DNA of 64,000 nt from Prosthecobacter fusiformis (GTDB lineage Bacteria; Verrucomicrobiota; Verrucomicrobiia; Verrucomicrobiales; Verrucomicrobiaceae), in the NCBI RefSeq assembly GCF_004364345.1, contig NZ_SOCA01000001.1, positions 372,001 through 436,000 of the forward strand, read 5' to 3'. Under the pieces are notes generated by a model. The model was not told where the DNA came from. It ran no database searches and was given only the letters and a program-made list of their open reading frames with translations. Position numbers and translations under genes: made by a program. This document shows positions 17,891 through 25,922 of the stretch, in pieces (within the stretch, counting starts at the first letter, position 1; the number at the start of each line of letters is the position of its first letter).

Positions 17891-20635
17891 ATGAAAGCCA
17901 TCCTCTCCACGGGCACCTTTGCCCTTTTATCCCTGGCACTGGTCAGTTGTGACCGGTCCGCCCCGCAAAATACTGCGGATGCCGATGAAACGCGGCGGCA
18001 ACTGGAAGAAACCCAGGCCGCCTATCAGCAGCAAGCCGCAGACATGCAGGCCCGCAGTTTGGAGCTCCAGCAGCAACTGGCTGACCTCCAGCGGAGCATG
18101 CAGGAAAAAGAAAATGCGGAATTGCAGGCGCGCCTGGAGGCTATCCAGCAGGAAAATGACCGGCTCATGGCCGATGCGGAAGCCGCGCGGTTGAAGAGCG
18201 AGGAACTGCGGGACCAATTGGCGTCCAACCCCTCGTATCCCGCCCCGGCACCCGCCCCCTATGTGCCACCGGCACCTGTCCCCAATGGCCAGGCCTGGGT
18301 GGACGAGGACGCGGATTATTCGATGTTTTATGAAGAGCTGTCCCCGCATGGTCAGTGGATGGATGTGGAGGGATATGGGTATGCCTGGCAGCCCGCCGTG
18401 GCTTCGCGCAGCACATGGCGGCCCTATGTGGACGGACGCTGGGTCTGGAGTGACCACGGCTGGGCCTGGGATACACCGGAACCCTTCGGCTGGGCTTGCT
18501 ACCACTATGGCCGCTGGGTGCGCATCGCCCGCCACGGCTGGGTGTGGGTACCAGGACGTGAATGGGCACCGGCCTGGGTATCCTGGCGTTCCGGTGATGA
18601 CTGCGTGGGCTGGGCTCCCCTGCCCCCAGAGCCACGGCGCGGTTATACCAGCATCGGTGCTGACTGTGATGTGAGCTACGGTCTTTCCCCCAGCAGCTAT
18701 ACCTTTATCGAGATCGGTAATTTTGGCCGCAGCAGCTATGTGAATGTGAGCCTTTCCTTCACGAATGTGAACCGCATTTTCCAGCAGACGGTCAATGTGA
18801 CGAACATCATCCGCATCAACCAGCAGCAGACAAACTTTTTCGTAAATCGCGGCGGCCCCCGTCGTGACCGGCTGGAGCAGCGGATCGGCAAACCTATTCC
18901 TGTGGCCCCGGTACGCATCACCCGCACGCTGGAGCGCCCCCAGGGAGGTCGGGGTGATCGCAATGATATCCGTCCGCTCATCGCAGCCCCGCTGCCATCC
19001 AGAAGGTCAGACCGTCAGCGCCAAGAGCCACCGCGCATCGCTGAAAAAATCACCCGCCCAACCATGGTGGATGCCTGGGAAGACATCCCACGTGACCGCC
19101 GTCAAAACCTCAAAGAAGCCATCACCCGCCAGGCCAGGGAGCCAAAACCTGTTATCGCAGAGCAACCGCCAACAACACCTGACCGCCCTCGTGACCGTCC
19201 CACTGGCCCGGACAACACCCCTCCACAGGTCCGCCCCAGCATTCCCCTGCCGGGTGGGATTTCGACCCCAGGAGCCCCCATGGCTGGCCCAGGAAGGGAC
19301 CGGGATCAGGACCGCGAACCCGGTCGCACCCGCCCAGATGGACGGCCATCCTTCCCTCAGCCCGGTGGCATGCCTCCTGACCGCATGACGGGAACGGACC
19401 GAGACAACCGCCCCGGTGGCCCCCGCCCTGGTACCGTCGTAGGAAGTGCTGACAAGGCTGAAAGTACCCGTCGTGATGCTGAGGACAGACTCCAAAAACA
19501 ACGCGAGGAAATCGCCAAAAAGGCAGAAGAGGCAAAAACGCGTGAAGATATGACCCAAAAGAGGGAAGAACTGTCACGCCGCGAAACTGAAGCTGCCAAA
19601 GGAAGAGAAGCAGCCGCTGAAGCCATGAAAAAAGGCGAAATGGGACGCCGCGAGCGCGAAGCCACCATGGCTGCCGAGCAACAAGAGGCCGCTCGCAAAC
19701 AAGCTGAGGCCATGAAGGCCAATCAGGAAAAAGAAGCCGCTATGGCTGAGAAGCAAGAGGCTGCCCGCAAACAGGCTGAGGCGATGAAGGCCAACCAAGA
19801 AAAAGAAGCCGCCATGGCTGAGCAGCAAGAGGCCGCCCGCGCACAGGCTGAGGCGATGAAAGCCAACCAAGAAAAAGAAGCTGCCATGGCCGAGCAGCAA
19901 GAGGCCGCTCGCAGACAGGCTGAGGCGATGAAAGCCAACCAGGAAAAAGAAGCCGCCATGGCTGAGCAACAAGAAGCTGTCCGCAAACAAGCCGAGGCAG
20001 CCGCCATGCAACAGCGTAATGAAGAACTTCGCCTCAGACAGGCCGAAGAAATGAAGGCCCGCGAAGCCCAGGCTGCTGAGCAAGCTGATATGGCCCGTCG
20101 CCAGCGCGATGAGGAAACCGTTCGCGCTCGCGAAGCCGCCATGGCCGCCCAGCAACAGGAACTCGTACGCAAGCAGGCAGAAGCCGTCAATATGCAGAGG
20201 CAGATGGCCGAGCAGCAGCAGCGGGGTGAGGAACTCCGCCGTCAGCAGGCAGAGGCCCAAGCCCGTGAAATGCAGGCGGCCCAGCAGGCCGAAATGGCAC
20301 GCCGCCAGCGCGACGAGGAAACCGCCCGTGCCCGTGAAGCCGCCATGGCCCAGCAGATGGAAGCCGCAGAAATGCAGCGCCGTCAACAAGAGGCCCAGCA
20401 GGCAGAAATGGCGAAGCGTGAAAGAGAAGCCATGGCAGAAAAGGCCCGGGAAGCCGCAGCCCGCCAGCAGCAGGAAATGGAAAACCGCCAGCGTGAAGCC
20501 ATGCGCCAACAGCAGGAAGCTGCCGAACGCGCCAACCAGGAGGCCCAGCGCCGTGCCCAGGAAGCCCAACAGGCCCCTGAGCGCCAGCGCAGAGCCTCTG
20601 AAGAAGGACGCAATCGCGATACCCGCCAGCGCTAA
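17891..20635 (+). CDS. DUF6600-type lipoprotein with long Ala/Glu/Gln coiled coil
   Basis: 914 residues. A lipoprotein signal ends at C20 (ALVSC). A first coiled coil spans about 32-110, then a Pro/Ala linker. A Trp/Tyr/Gly-rich DUF6600-like domain covers about 145-260 (SPHGQWMDVEGYGYAWQP, GRWVWSDHGWAW). A basic, Pro/Arg-rich disordered region runs to about 510, and a very long charged helix rich in A, E, Q, K and R continues to the end. The helix contains five tandem 24-residue units. The protein should sit on the outer or inner membrane facing the periplasm; function is unknown. The repeats may space the membrane anchor from a partner. ATG start 10 bases after a CATCC stretch with no clear ribosome site. 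Confidence 0.8.
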   Translation: MKAILSTGTFALLSLALVSCDRSAPQNTADADETRRQLEETQAAYQQQAADMQARSLELQQQLADLQRSMQEKENAELQARLEAIQQENDRLMADAEAARLKSEELRDQLASNPSYPAPAPAPYVPPAPVPNGQAWVDEDADYSMFYEELSPHGQWMDVEGYGYAWQPAVASRSTWRPYVDGRWVWSDHGWAWDTPEPFGWACYHYGRWVRIARHGWVWVPGREWAPAWVSWRSGDDCVGWAPLPPEPRRGYTSIGADCDVSYGLSPSSYTFIEIGNFGRSSYVNVSLSFTNVNRIFQQTVNVTNIIRINQQQTNFFVNRGGPRRDRLEQRIGKPIPVAPVRITRTLERPQGGRGDRNDIRPLIAAPLPSRRSDRQRQEPPRIAEKITRPTMVDAWEDIPRDRRQNLKEAITRQAREPKPVIAEQPPTTPDRPRDRPTGPDNTPPQVRPSIPLPGGISTPGAPMAGPGRDRDQDREPGRTRPDGRPSFPQPGGMPPDRMTGTDRDNRPGGPRPGTVVGSADKAESTRRDAEDRLQKQREEIAKKAEEAKTREDMTQKREELSRRETEAAKGREAAAEAMKKGEMGRREREATMAAEQQEAARKQAEAMKANQEKEAAMAEKQEAARKQAEAMKANQEKEAAMAEQQEAARAQAEAMKANQEKEAAMAEQQEAARRQAEAMKANQEKEAAMAEQQEAVRKQAEAAAMQQRNEELRLRQAEEMKAREAQAAEQADMARRQRDEETVRAREAAMAAQQQELVRKQAEAVNMQRQMAEQQQRGEELRRQQAEAQAREMQAAQQAEMARRQRDEETARAREAAMAQQMEAAEMQRRQQEAQQAEMAKREREAMAEKAREAAARQQQEMENRQREAMRQQQEAAERANQEAQRRAQEAQQAPERQRRASEEGRNRDTRQR
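19667..20000 (+). repeat. 72-bp in-frame tandem repeat, about 4.6 copies
   Basis: Units start at the ATG codons at 19667, 19742, 19814, 19886 and 19958; the first spacing is 75 and the others exactly 72 bases. Each encodes a version of MAEQQEAARKQAEAMKANQE plus KEAA. Copies differ by few bases, consistent with recent expansion, so copy number may vary between strains. It lies inside the DUF6600 lipoprotein gene. Confidence 0.9.
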
Positions 20636-20692
20636 ACAATACCGGCCCCATCAAACCCAAGCCTGACCGGGGGCCATAAATTGACCTGGAAG

Positions 20693-20733
20693 AGCGACCG
20701 TGATAGACCCAGTCTATGAACGGTCGCTTTTTT
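20693..20733 (+). terminator. Strong intrinsic terminator after the DUF6600 gene
   Basis: Outer arms AGCGACCGT (20693-20701) and ACGGTCGCT (20720-20728) pair perfectly. An inner 6-bp stem ATAGAC/GTCTAT closes on a 3-base loop, and six T follow (20728-20733). The T run ends directly before the ATG at 20734 that I take as the start of the next gene. Confidence 0.85.
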
Positions 20734-21198
20734 ATGTGCTGGCTTTGGATACCCCTGCTGGCTGCCACCGGCTGTAGCACCCCCGAAGAATCTGAAACCC
20801 GGCCTCCGGGCCAAAACGTGCTGTCTGAAGAAGTCCTCCAGCAAGCTCTCACCGGTCCTGTGGATTTCGTGACTCATGTCCGGCCTGTCCTGGAAGCCAA
20901 ATGCGTCACCTGCCATCAACAAGAAGCCTTGCCAGGACGGATGAGTCTGGCCAGCCACGCAGAAGCTCAGCGGTCAGGCACTTTGAGAGCCTTCATCGTA
21001 CCAGGACAACCTGAAAGCAGTCCATTGTTAACCCGCCTAGATTCTGCCCATACCCGCGTGCAGGCCATGCCACCCGTAGGCGAAAGCCTGACCGCCAGTG
21101 AAGTGACTCTGCTTAAACGGTGGATCTCGCAGGGAGCTTCCTGGCCACAAGGCCCGAAAGGTACGTTAAAGACCAGCCCAGTCGTCTTAGACCGTTGA
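20734..21198 (+). CDS. Small c-type cytochrome lipoprotein
   Basis: About 154 residues. A signal peptide with lipobox AATGC (C14) is followed by a single heme site CVTCH (C57-H61) in the planctomycete-cytochrome context (VRPVLEAKCVTCH, MPPVGE, LLKRWISQGASWP). It is probably a periplasmic, lipid-anchored electron carrier. An earlier ATG at 20716 lies inside the terminator hairpin and would add MNGRFF; I prefer 20734, which gives a cleaner signal peptide. If the terminator works, this gene depends on readthrough or its own promoter. Confidence 0.78.
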   Translation: MCWLWIPLLAATGCSTPEESETRPPGQNVLSEEVLQQALTGPVDFVTHVRPVLEAKCVTCHQQEALPGRMSLASHAEAQRSGTLRAFIVPGQPESSPLLTRLDSAHTRVQAMPPVGESLTASEVTLLKRWISQGASWPQGPKGTLKTSPVVLDR

Positions 21199-21266
21199 AA
21201 TTCCACCTTGAAGGATGGGTGTATTGCGTGGCATCTTACCTGCTGAGTTTCCTCAGGTTCACTCCC

Positions 21267-22751
21267 ATGCGTCACACCTTTTCACCAGCTCCCAGCCGCT
21301 TTAGCCACCTTCATCCGGCAGGGGGGGTTATGCCTATCGTGATTGTGCTTCTCGCGGTGGTCGTGAGCGTGGTGATTTTCTTCGTTTTCACCAAACCCAA
21401 GATGGAAGAGGTCAAGGCGGAAACTCCACCTGCCGAGGTGTTTGAGCCCAAGGCTGTACCGGAAAAAATGGCAGGAGGATCGACCCCAGTTCCATCAGCA
21501 ACACCGACTCCGCCAAAACCGGTGGCACCTGCAAAGCCCAGCTTTGGATTCGCCCGCCCCCTGGATCTGGGCAAGGACATGGTGCGCAGCCTCCATGCTG
21601 GCGATTACGCCCGCGCAGGTGCATTGGCCACCACCGCAGACCCGACGCAAACTAAAACGGCTGAGGATGTGTTTAGGCAGCTCATGACCGGCATGAAGGC
21701 CACGGTCGGCCTCGAAGACCAGGTGGAACTGCTGGGGCTTGTGGAAAACAAAACCCGCATCGCCTTTCCGGTGACACTTCCCGGCATGCAAGAGCCTGTG
21801 CGCATCCAATTGGACCTGGAAAGAGATGACCAGATGGGCTGGAAAATCACTCACCTTCAGCTTCCCAAGGAACTGAGCAGCGCCATGGCTGCCGCCGCCC
21901 CGCCCCCCACCGCAGATACCCCCTCCGCCGCTATGACAGCACCTGGGGCACCCGCAGCGGCGGTTCCAGCTGCCATGGCCAAACCATCTTTGTTTACCCT
22001 GGAAGAAATGCCGGATGCTCTCACTTTCGGCAGTGATTTCGTTCGTGCGCTGCTCAAGCATGATTTCGTGGCCGCACGCAAATTTGTAGATGAAAAAAAG
22101 GTGTCGGCGGAACGTCTGGCCGGTCTGTGCATCGTCTTTGAAGAAGGCCAATATGAATTCAAACCCACAAAGCCATTGATCATCACAGTGGCAAATCCAG
22201 AGGTCTCCTGGGTTATCGCCCAGGTGCAGTCTCAGAAACTGCAGCAGGCCACGGAATTCGGCCTGGAAATGCAGCGAAGTGGCGTGGACCAACCTTGGAA
22301 AGTGGTGGGTATGAATCTATCCGAAATTCTGAGCTCCTTCGCCTCATCCGCCGCCAAAATGGGTGTCCCTTATACTCCCATCATTAGCAATCCCAAGGGA
22401 GGCGAATCCCTCGCTCTCTACTTTGAGTACGATCAATCTGAGCTTCATCCACGTGCCCTCAAGCAATTGGAAATCGTCGCTGGATTGCTGAATTCCGACC
22501 CTTCTAAAAAGCTCCAGATCGCCGGCCACACGGACGCAAAGGGCACGGATAACTATAATCTTTCTCTCTCACAGGCGCGGGCAGAATCTGTGAAGAAACA
22601 ACTGGCAGGTCTGGGTGTGGCTGCTGACCAAATCGTCACGACTGGCCTGGGTAAAGCCCAGCCCCTGGGCCCCAACCAGAAGGAAGATGGTACCGATGAT
22701 CCAGAAGGGCGCTCCAAGAACCGCCGTGCTGAAATCTACCTGGATTTTTAG
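21267..22751 (+). CDS. OmpA-family envelope protein with N-terminal membrane anchor
   Basis: 494 residues. A short cytoplasmic tail is followed by one membrane helix (about 20-42), then a Pro/Ala linker. Two related DUF-like segments follow, each opening with a LDLGKDMVRSLHAGDYARA / LTFGSDFVRALLKHDFVAA pattern. The C-terminal OmpA peptidoglycan-binding domain spans about 375-494 (YFEYDQSELHPRAL, IAGHTDAKGTDNYNLSLSQAR, SKNRRAEIYL). It likely ties the inner membrane to peptidoglycan. The frame is open further upstream to 21120, but that would overlap the cytochrome gene; ATG 21267 fits best. The MurJ-like gene follows after 18 bases. Confidence 0.85.
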   Translation: MRHTFSPAPSRFSHLHPAGGVMPIVIVLLAVVVSVVIFFVFTKPKMEEVKAETPPAEVFEPKAVPEKMAGGSTPVPSATPTPPKPVAPAKPSFGFARPLDLGKDMVRSLHAGDYARAGALATTADPTQTKTAEDVFRQLMTGMKATVGLEDQVELLGLVENKTRIAFPVTLPGMQEPVRIQLDLERDDQMGWKITHLQLPKELSSAMAAAAPPPTADTPSAAMTAPGAPAAAVPAAMAKPSLFTLEEMPDALTFGSDFVRALLKHDFVAARKFVDEKKVSAERLAGLCIVFEEGQYEFKPTKPLIITVANPEVSWVIAQVQSQKLQQATEFGLEMQRSGVDQPWKVVGMNLSEILSSFASSAAKMGVPYTPIISNPKGGESLALYFEYDQSELHPRALKQLEIVAGLLNSDPSKKLQIAGHTDAKGTDNYNLSLSQARAESVKKQLAGLGVAADQIVTTGLGKAQPLGPNQKEDGTDDPEGRSKNRRAEIYLDF

Positions 22752-22769
22752 TATCCGCCTGCCGCCCGC

Positions 22770-24170
22770 GTGCTTATCGTTTCGCGTTTGCGCACCCTGT
22801 TCACTCATTTACAAACGCAGGTTCGCTCCCTGATTCGCCAGGGAGCAGGTTCTCGTATCGTATCTGGCTTCCTGATGGTGGCCATATTGACTGTCGGAAC
22901 CAAGGCCGTCTCCTTTCTGAAAGACGCCACCGTTGCCCGGCAGTTTGGAACGGGGGATGCACTGGATGCCTTCCTCGTATCATTTGGACTGCTGACTTTT
23001 CTTTCCACCCTCATCGGGGGAGGACTGCCGGAGTCGTTTCTGCCTATCTATACCGGTATTCGGTACTCCAACAAACACCGGCGGGCGTTACGGCTGGCAG
23101 TTCAGAGCGGCGTCCTGCACGCATTGAGCCTTCTGGCCCTGGCGGGACTTTGTTACTTTGTCGCCCCATCTTTTGTCAACTGGGCCACCCGGGGGTTCAG
23201 CCCGGAGAAACAGGCCCTGGCCGTGAGCCTGTTGCGCCAGTTGCTGCCCTTCATGGTGTGCTTTGGCATGTCTTACCAGATGGCGGCCTGGTTACGTGCA
23301 GACAAACATTTCATCGTCGCCACCAGCGCCCCTATCCTGATACCACTCGCCATCATCAGCCTGCTTCTTTATGAGGGAAAGGATGCCACCGTGGGGACTC
23401 TGGTCACTGGCACCGTTGCCGGTTCCGTTCTGCATCTTGGAGTCTTATCCGCCACCCTGGCAGGTCGTATGCCGGGCCAATGGAGCTTTTGGCGGAGCTG
23501 CCTGCGATACTGGGATCCCCACGTTCTGACGGTCAGCCGTCATGCCGCTCACTTTTTATTCGCAGGCGGTATCTTCAGCAGCACCGTTGTGGTGGACCAG
23601 ACCATGGCCGCATGGCTTTCCCCAGGCAGCGTGGCTGTCCTGGGCTACACGGAAAAGATCTGCGGCATCATCCTGGCCGTTACCGTGGCCCCGTCCTGCG
23701 ATGTGCTTTTCCCTTATTTCGCTGAAAAGGTGGCCCGTAAGGACTGGCCTGCAGTCCGCTATCAGCTCCTGGCCAGTGCCGGGGGGATTTTGGCCCTGGC
23801 GATGCCGGCGGTCCTCACCCTCTGCTGGTTGGCACCGTGGATCGTTGCCCTGCTTTTTGAAAGAGGCTCCTTCACCGGCCAGGATACTCTGCGTGTGGCG
23901 GAAGTGCTGCGTTATGCCGCCCTACAGATCCCCTTTTACATTGTTGGCAGCCTGGCCTCACGCGTGGTGGTAGCCATGCAGGCCACCCATTTCATCATCT
24001 GGCTCTCCGTCGTCGGGTTGATTTTTAATGTCGGCCTTAATTGGCTGCTGATGCGGGAGATGGGCGCGGCAGGCATCGCCCTTTCCACCGTGCTGGTGCA
24101 GATGACCTCGGCCATTCTGGCCTGTGTGTACGTACTCCGGCAGATCCGCCTGAAACTAAACGAGGCATAA
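22770..24170 (+). CDS. murJ: MurJ-like lipid II flippase (MOP superfamily)
   Basis: 466-residue polytopic inner-membrane protein with about 12-14 hydrophobic helices. The N-terminal TVGTKAVSFLKDATVARQFG resembles the MurJ/MviN start, in which Arg residues line the substrate cavity, and LLPFMVCFGMSYQMAAWLRA matches the family core. MurJ moves undecaprenyl-linked peptidoglycan precursors across the membrane. At 466 residues it is shorter than the usual 510-550, so a role for a different lipid-linked glycan (exopolysaccharide) remains possible. GTG start, 18 bases after the OmpA-like gene, suggesting co-transcription. Confidence 0.8.
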   Translation: MLIVSRLRTLFTHLQTQVRSLIRQGAGSRIVSGFLMVAILTVGTKAVSFLKDATVARQFGTGDALDAFLVSFGLLTFLSTLIGGGLPESFLPIYTGIRYSNKHRRALRLAVQSGVLHALSLLALAGLCYFVAPSFVNWATRGFSPEKQALAVSLLRQLLPFMVCFGMSYQMAAWLRADKHFIVATSAPILIPLAIISLLLYEGKDATVGTLVTGTVAGSVLHLGVLSATLAGRMPGQWSFWRSCLRYWDPHVLTVSRHAAHFLFAGGIFSSTVVVDQTMAAWLSPGSVAVLGYTEKICGIILAVTVAPSCDVLFPYFAEKVARKDWPAVRYQLLASAGGILALAMPAVLTLCWLAPWIVALLFERGSFTGQDTLRVAEVLRYAALQIPFYIVGSLASRVVVAMQATHFIIWLSVVGLIFNVGLNWLLMREMGAAGIALSTVLVQMTSAILACVYVLRQIRLKLNEA

Positions 24171-24202
24171 AAAAAGCGCAGGCCCAATGAGGACCTGCGC
24201 TT
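24169..24202 (-). terminator. Intrinsic terminator between convergent genes
   Basis: Arms AAGCGCAGG (24174-24182) and CCTGCGCTT (24194-24202) form a perfect 9-bp stem. An A run at 24169-24175 gives seven T on the minus strand, so it terminates the exosortase-associated gene; the stem may also stop the MurJ-like transcript. Confidence 0.85.
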
Positions 24203-24225
24203 GGAGAAATTTTAATCCTGGATGA

Positions 24226-24645
24226 TTACCAGCCCTGAGTGCGGGTATAGTCAGTCTGGGACATGAAACCGAGCTCAGGAGAGAATTCGGTATAACCCCA
24301 CCATGGATCGATCTGTGGCTTGCGATAATACGGTGGGCGATAGGTCAGCTTATAGGTCGGGAACGGGAAAGTGGCCATTTCATACACGCCATATCCTGCG
24401 CGCACGGTGATGCGCTTGATGCCTTCCACAAAAAAGTCCATGAAAGCAGCATGACCGCCGTCTGTCTTCACTGTGCGCTGCCAGACATTGAAGGGCTCCG
24501 TCCATCCGTACAGGATGTTGCCCATGCCACGGCTGAGCTTGCGGCTCCAGTTATAGTGGTGACCAGGAGGAGACTGAATATCAGCGTAGGCGACGCCGCA
24601 GAGCGTCATAGCTGAGAGAAGGATTAGGGCGATGCGTTTTTTCAT
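24226..24645 (-). CDS. Exosortase system-associated protein, TIGR04073-like
   Basis: About 139 residues: a signal peptide (MKKRIALILLSAMTLCG, cut near AYA) and a compact domain with RKLSRGMGNILYGWTEPFN and RAGYGVYEMATFPFPTYK. This pattern matches my recollection of the TIGR04073 family, which co-occurs with exosortase/PEP-CTERM systems. The window also contains a PEP-CTERM protein at 6.4-11.6 kb, which agrees. The biochemical role is unknown. A longer frame exists up to 24753, but the Met at 24645 begins the signal peptide. Confidence 0.72.
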   Translation of the reverse strand: MKKRIALILLSAMTLCGVAYADIQSPPGHHYNWSRKLSRGMGNILYGWTEPFNVWQRTVKTDGGHAAFMDFFVEGIKRITVRAGYGVYEMATFPFPTYKLTYRPPYYRKPQIDPWWGYTEFSPELGFMSQTDYTRTQGW

Positions 24646-24893
24646 GCGGTTGTAGAGAGTTATCAAATTCAGCGGGCATCTGGCAAGAAGGATTCTCACT
24701 TTTTTCCACCCTCCCCAATATACGGCCTGGATAGGGTGATTGCGCCTGTCCATTCTTCAGAAGGATCGCCTGACTTTGGAAACAACGGAGCCACTTCATT
24801 GGCTTTCAGGCTCTTATTTTACCTTTTCACATCTAATGTGGTGACAAAAAGACAGACAATCCGCGTCTCTTTACATTAATGTTTTGTTAGATC

Positions 24894-25922
24894 ATGCGCC
24901 CTTTGCTGACCGAAACTGACCTTGAAGACGAACTCAGCCGCCCCACCCCGGGCGTGCTGGACACACTACGCAATCTGGGAGGAGATATCCTGGTATTGGG
25001 CGCAGGGGGAAAAATGGGACCTTCCTTAGCCCGGATGATCCGGCGCGGGATGGATGAACTGGGCCAGCAAGACCGCACCGTTTACGCAGCCTCCCGCTTC
25101 ACCTCCCCCTCATCCATGGATGAGCTGAAGAGCCACGGGGTCAAAACCATCGCTTGTGATCTTCTGGATCGCGCATCCGTCCAGGCCCTGCCAGATGCAC
25201 CCAACGTCATTTTCATGGCAGGGCAAAAGTTTGGCACTCAAGCAGTTCCAGAGCTGACCTGGGTCATGAACACCCTCGTCCCCGCCATCGTCGCGGAGCG
25301 TTATGCCAGCTCCCGCATCGTGGTCTTTTCCACCGCCTGTGTTTATCCCCTGGTGCCCACTTCGGGCCCAGGCTCCCAGGAGGATGATGTCCTGACACCC
25401 CCAGGGGAGTATGCAAACTCCTGCGTGGGCCGTGAGCGCATCTTTACCCACTTCTCTCAGGAAAAAGGCACCCCCGTCCTCATGTTCCGGCTCAGCTATG
25501 CCATTGATCTGCGCTATGGCGTGCTTCATGACGTCGCCTCCCAGGTCATGAAGGGGGAGCCTGTGGATGTCACGATGGGCCAGGCCAATGTCATTTGGCA
25601 GGGAGATGCCAATGCCCGAGCCATCCAATGCCTGGAGCGTACCAGTCATCCCCCCTGTGCCTTGAATGTGACCGGCCTGGAGCGCGTCTCCATCCGCTGG
25701 CTGGCCGAGCGTTTTAGCGATCTTTTGGGTAAGGAAGCCATTATCACCGGCAGTGAGGGACCCAATGCATGGCTTTTTGATGCCTCCCGCTCCTATGCGT
25801 GGTTCGGCCCACCAACGGTCAGCCTGGAAGAAATGGTAGCGGCAACTGCCGAATGGGTCCGCCAGGGCGGGGCTTCCTTGGGAAAACCCACTCACTTTGA
25901 ATCCAACGATGGCAAATTCTAA
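24894..25922 (+). CDS. NAD-dependent epimerase/dehydratase-like protein lacking the catalytic Lys
   Basis: 342-residue extended short-chain dehydrogenase fold. The nucleotide-binding LGAGGKMG is at about 35-42, and the STACVYP strand-5 motif is at 146-152. The expected YxxxK reads Y173-ANS-C177, so Tyr is kept but Lys is replaced by Cys. That makes canonical oxidoreductase chemistry doubtful; it may bind NAD(P) without standard catalysis or use another residue. Its last 14 bases overlap the start of the dihydrodipicolinate-synthase-like gene, implying translational coupling and a joint pathway, probably sugar-acid metabolism. A 10-bp palindrome ACATTAATGT lies 11 bases before the ATG. Confidence 0.82.
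   Translation: MRPLLTETDLEDELSRPTPGVLDTLRNLGGDILVLGAGGKMGPSLARMIRRGMDELGQQDRTVYAASRFTSPSSMDELKSHGVKTIACDLLDRASVQALPDAPNVIFMAGQKFGTQAVPELTWVMNTLVPAIVAERYASSRIVVFSTACVYPLVPTSGPGSQEDDVLTPPGEYANSCVGRERIFTHFSQEKGTPVLMFRLSYAIDLRYGVLHDVASQVMKGEPVDVTMGQANVIWQGDANARAIQCLERTSHPPCALNVTGLERVSIRWLAERFSDLLGKEAIITGSEGPNAWLFDASRSYAWFGPPTVSLEEMVAATAEWVRQGGASLGKPTHFESNDGKF

Noticed and set aside
19574-20569. 331-codon minus-strand Leu/Phe/Gly-rich frame opposite the DUF6600 repeat region
   Set aside because: It is the complement of the Ala/Glu/Gln repeats and has no start context or signal.
21120-21266. Upstream extension of the OmpA-like gene (start at GTG 21120)
   Set aside because: It overlaps the cytochrome gene in another frame and reads unlike a signal or linker; ATG 21267 precedes the membrane anchor directly.
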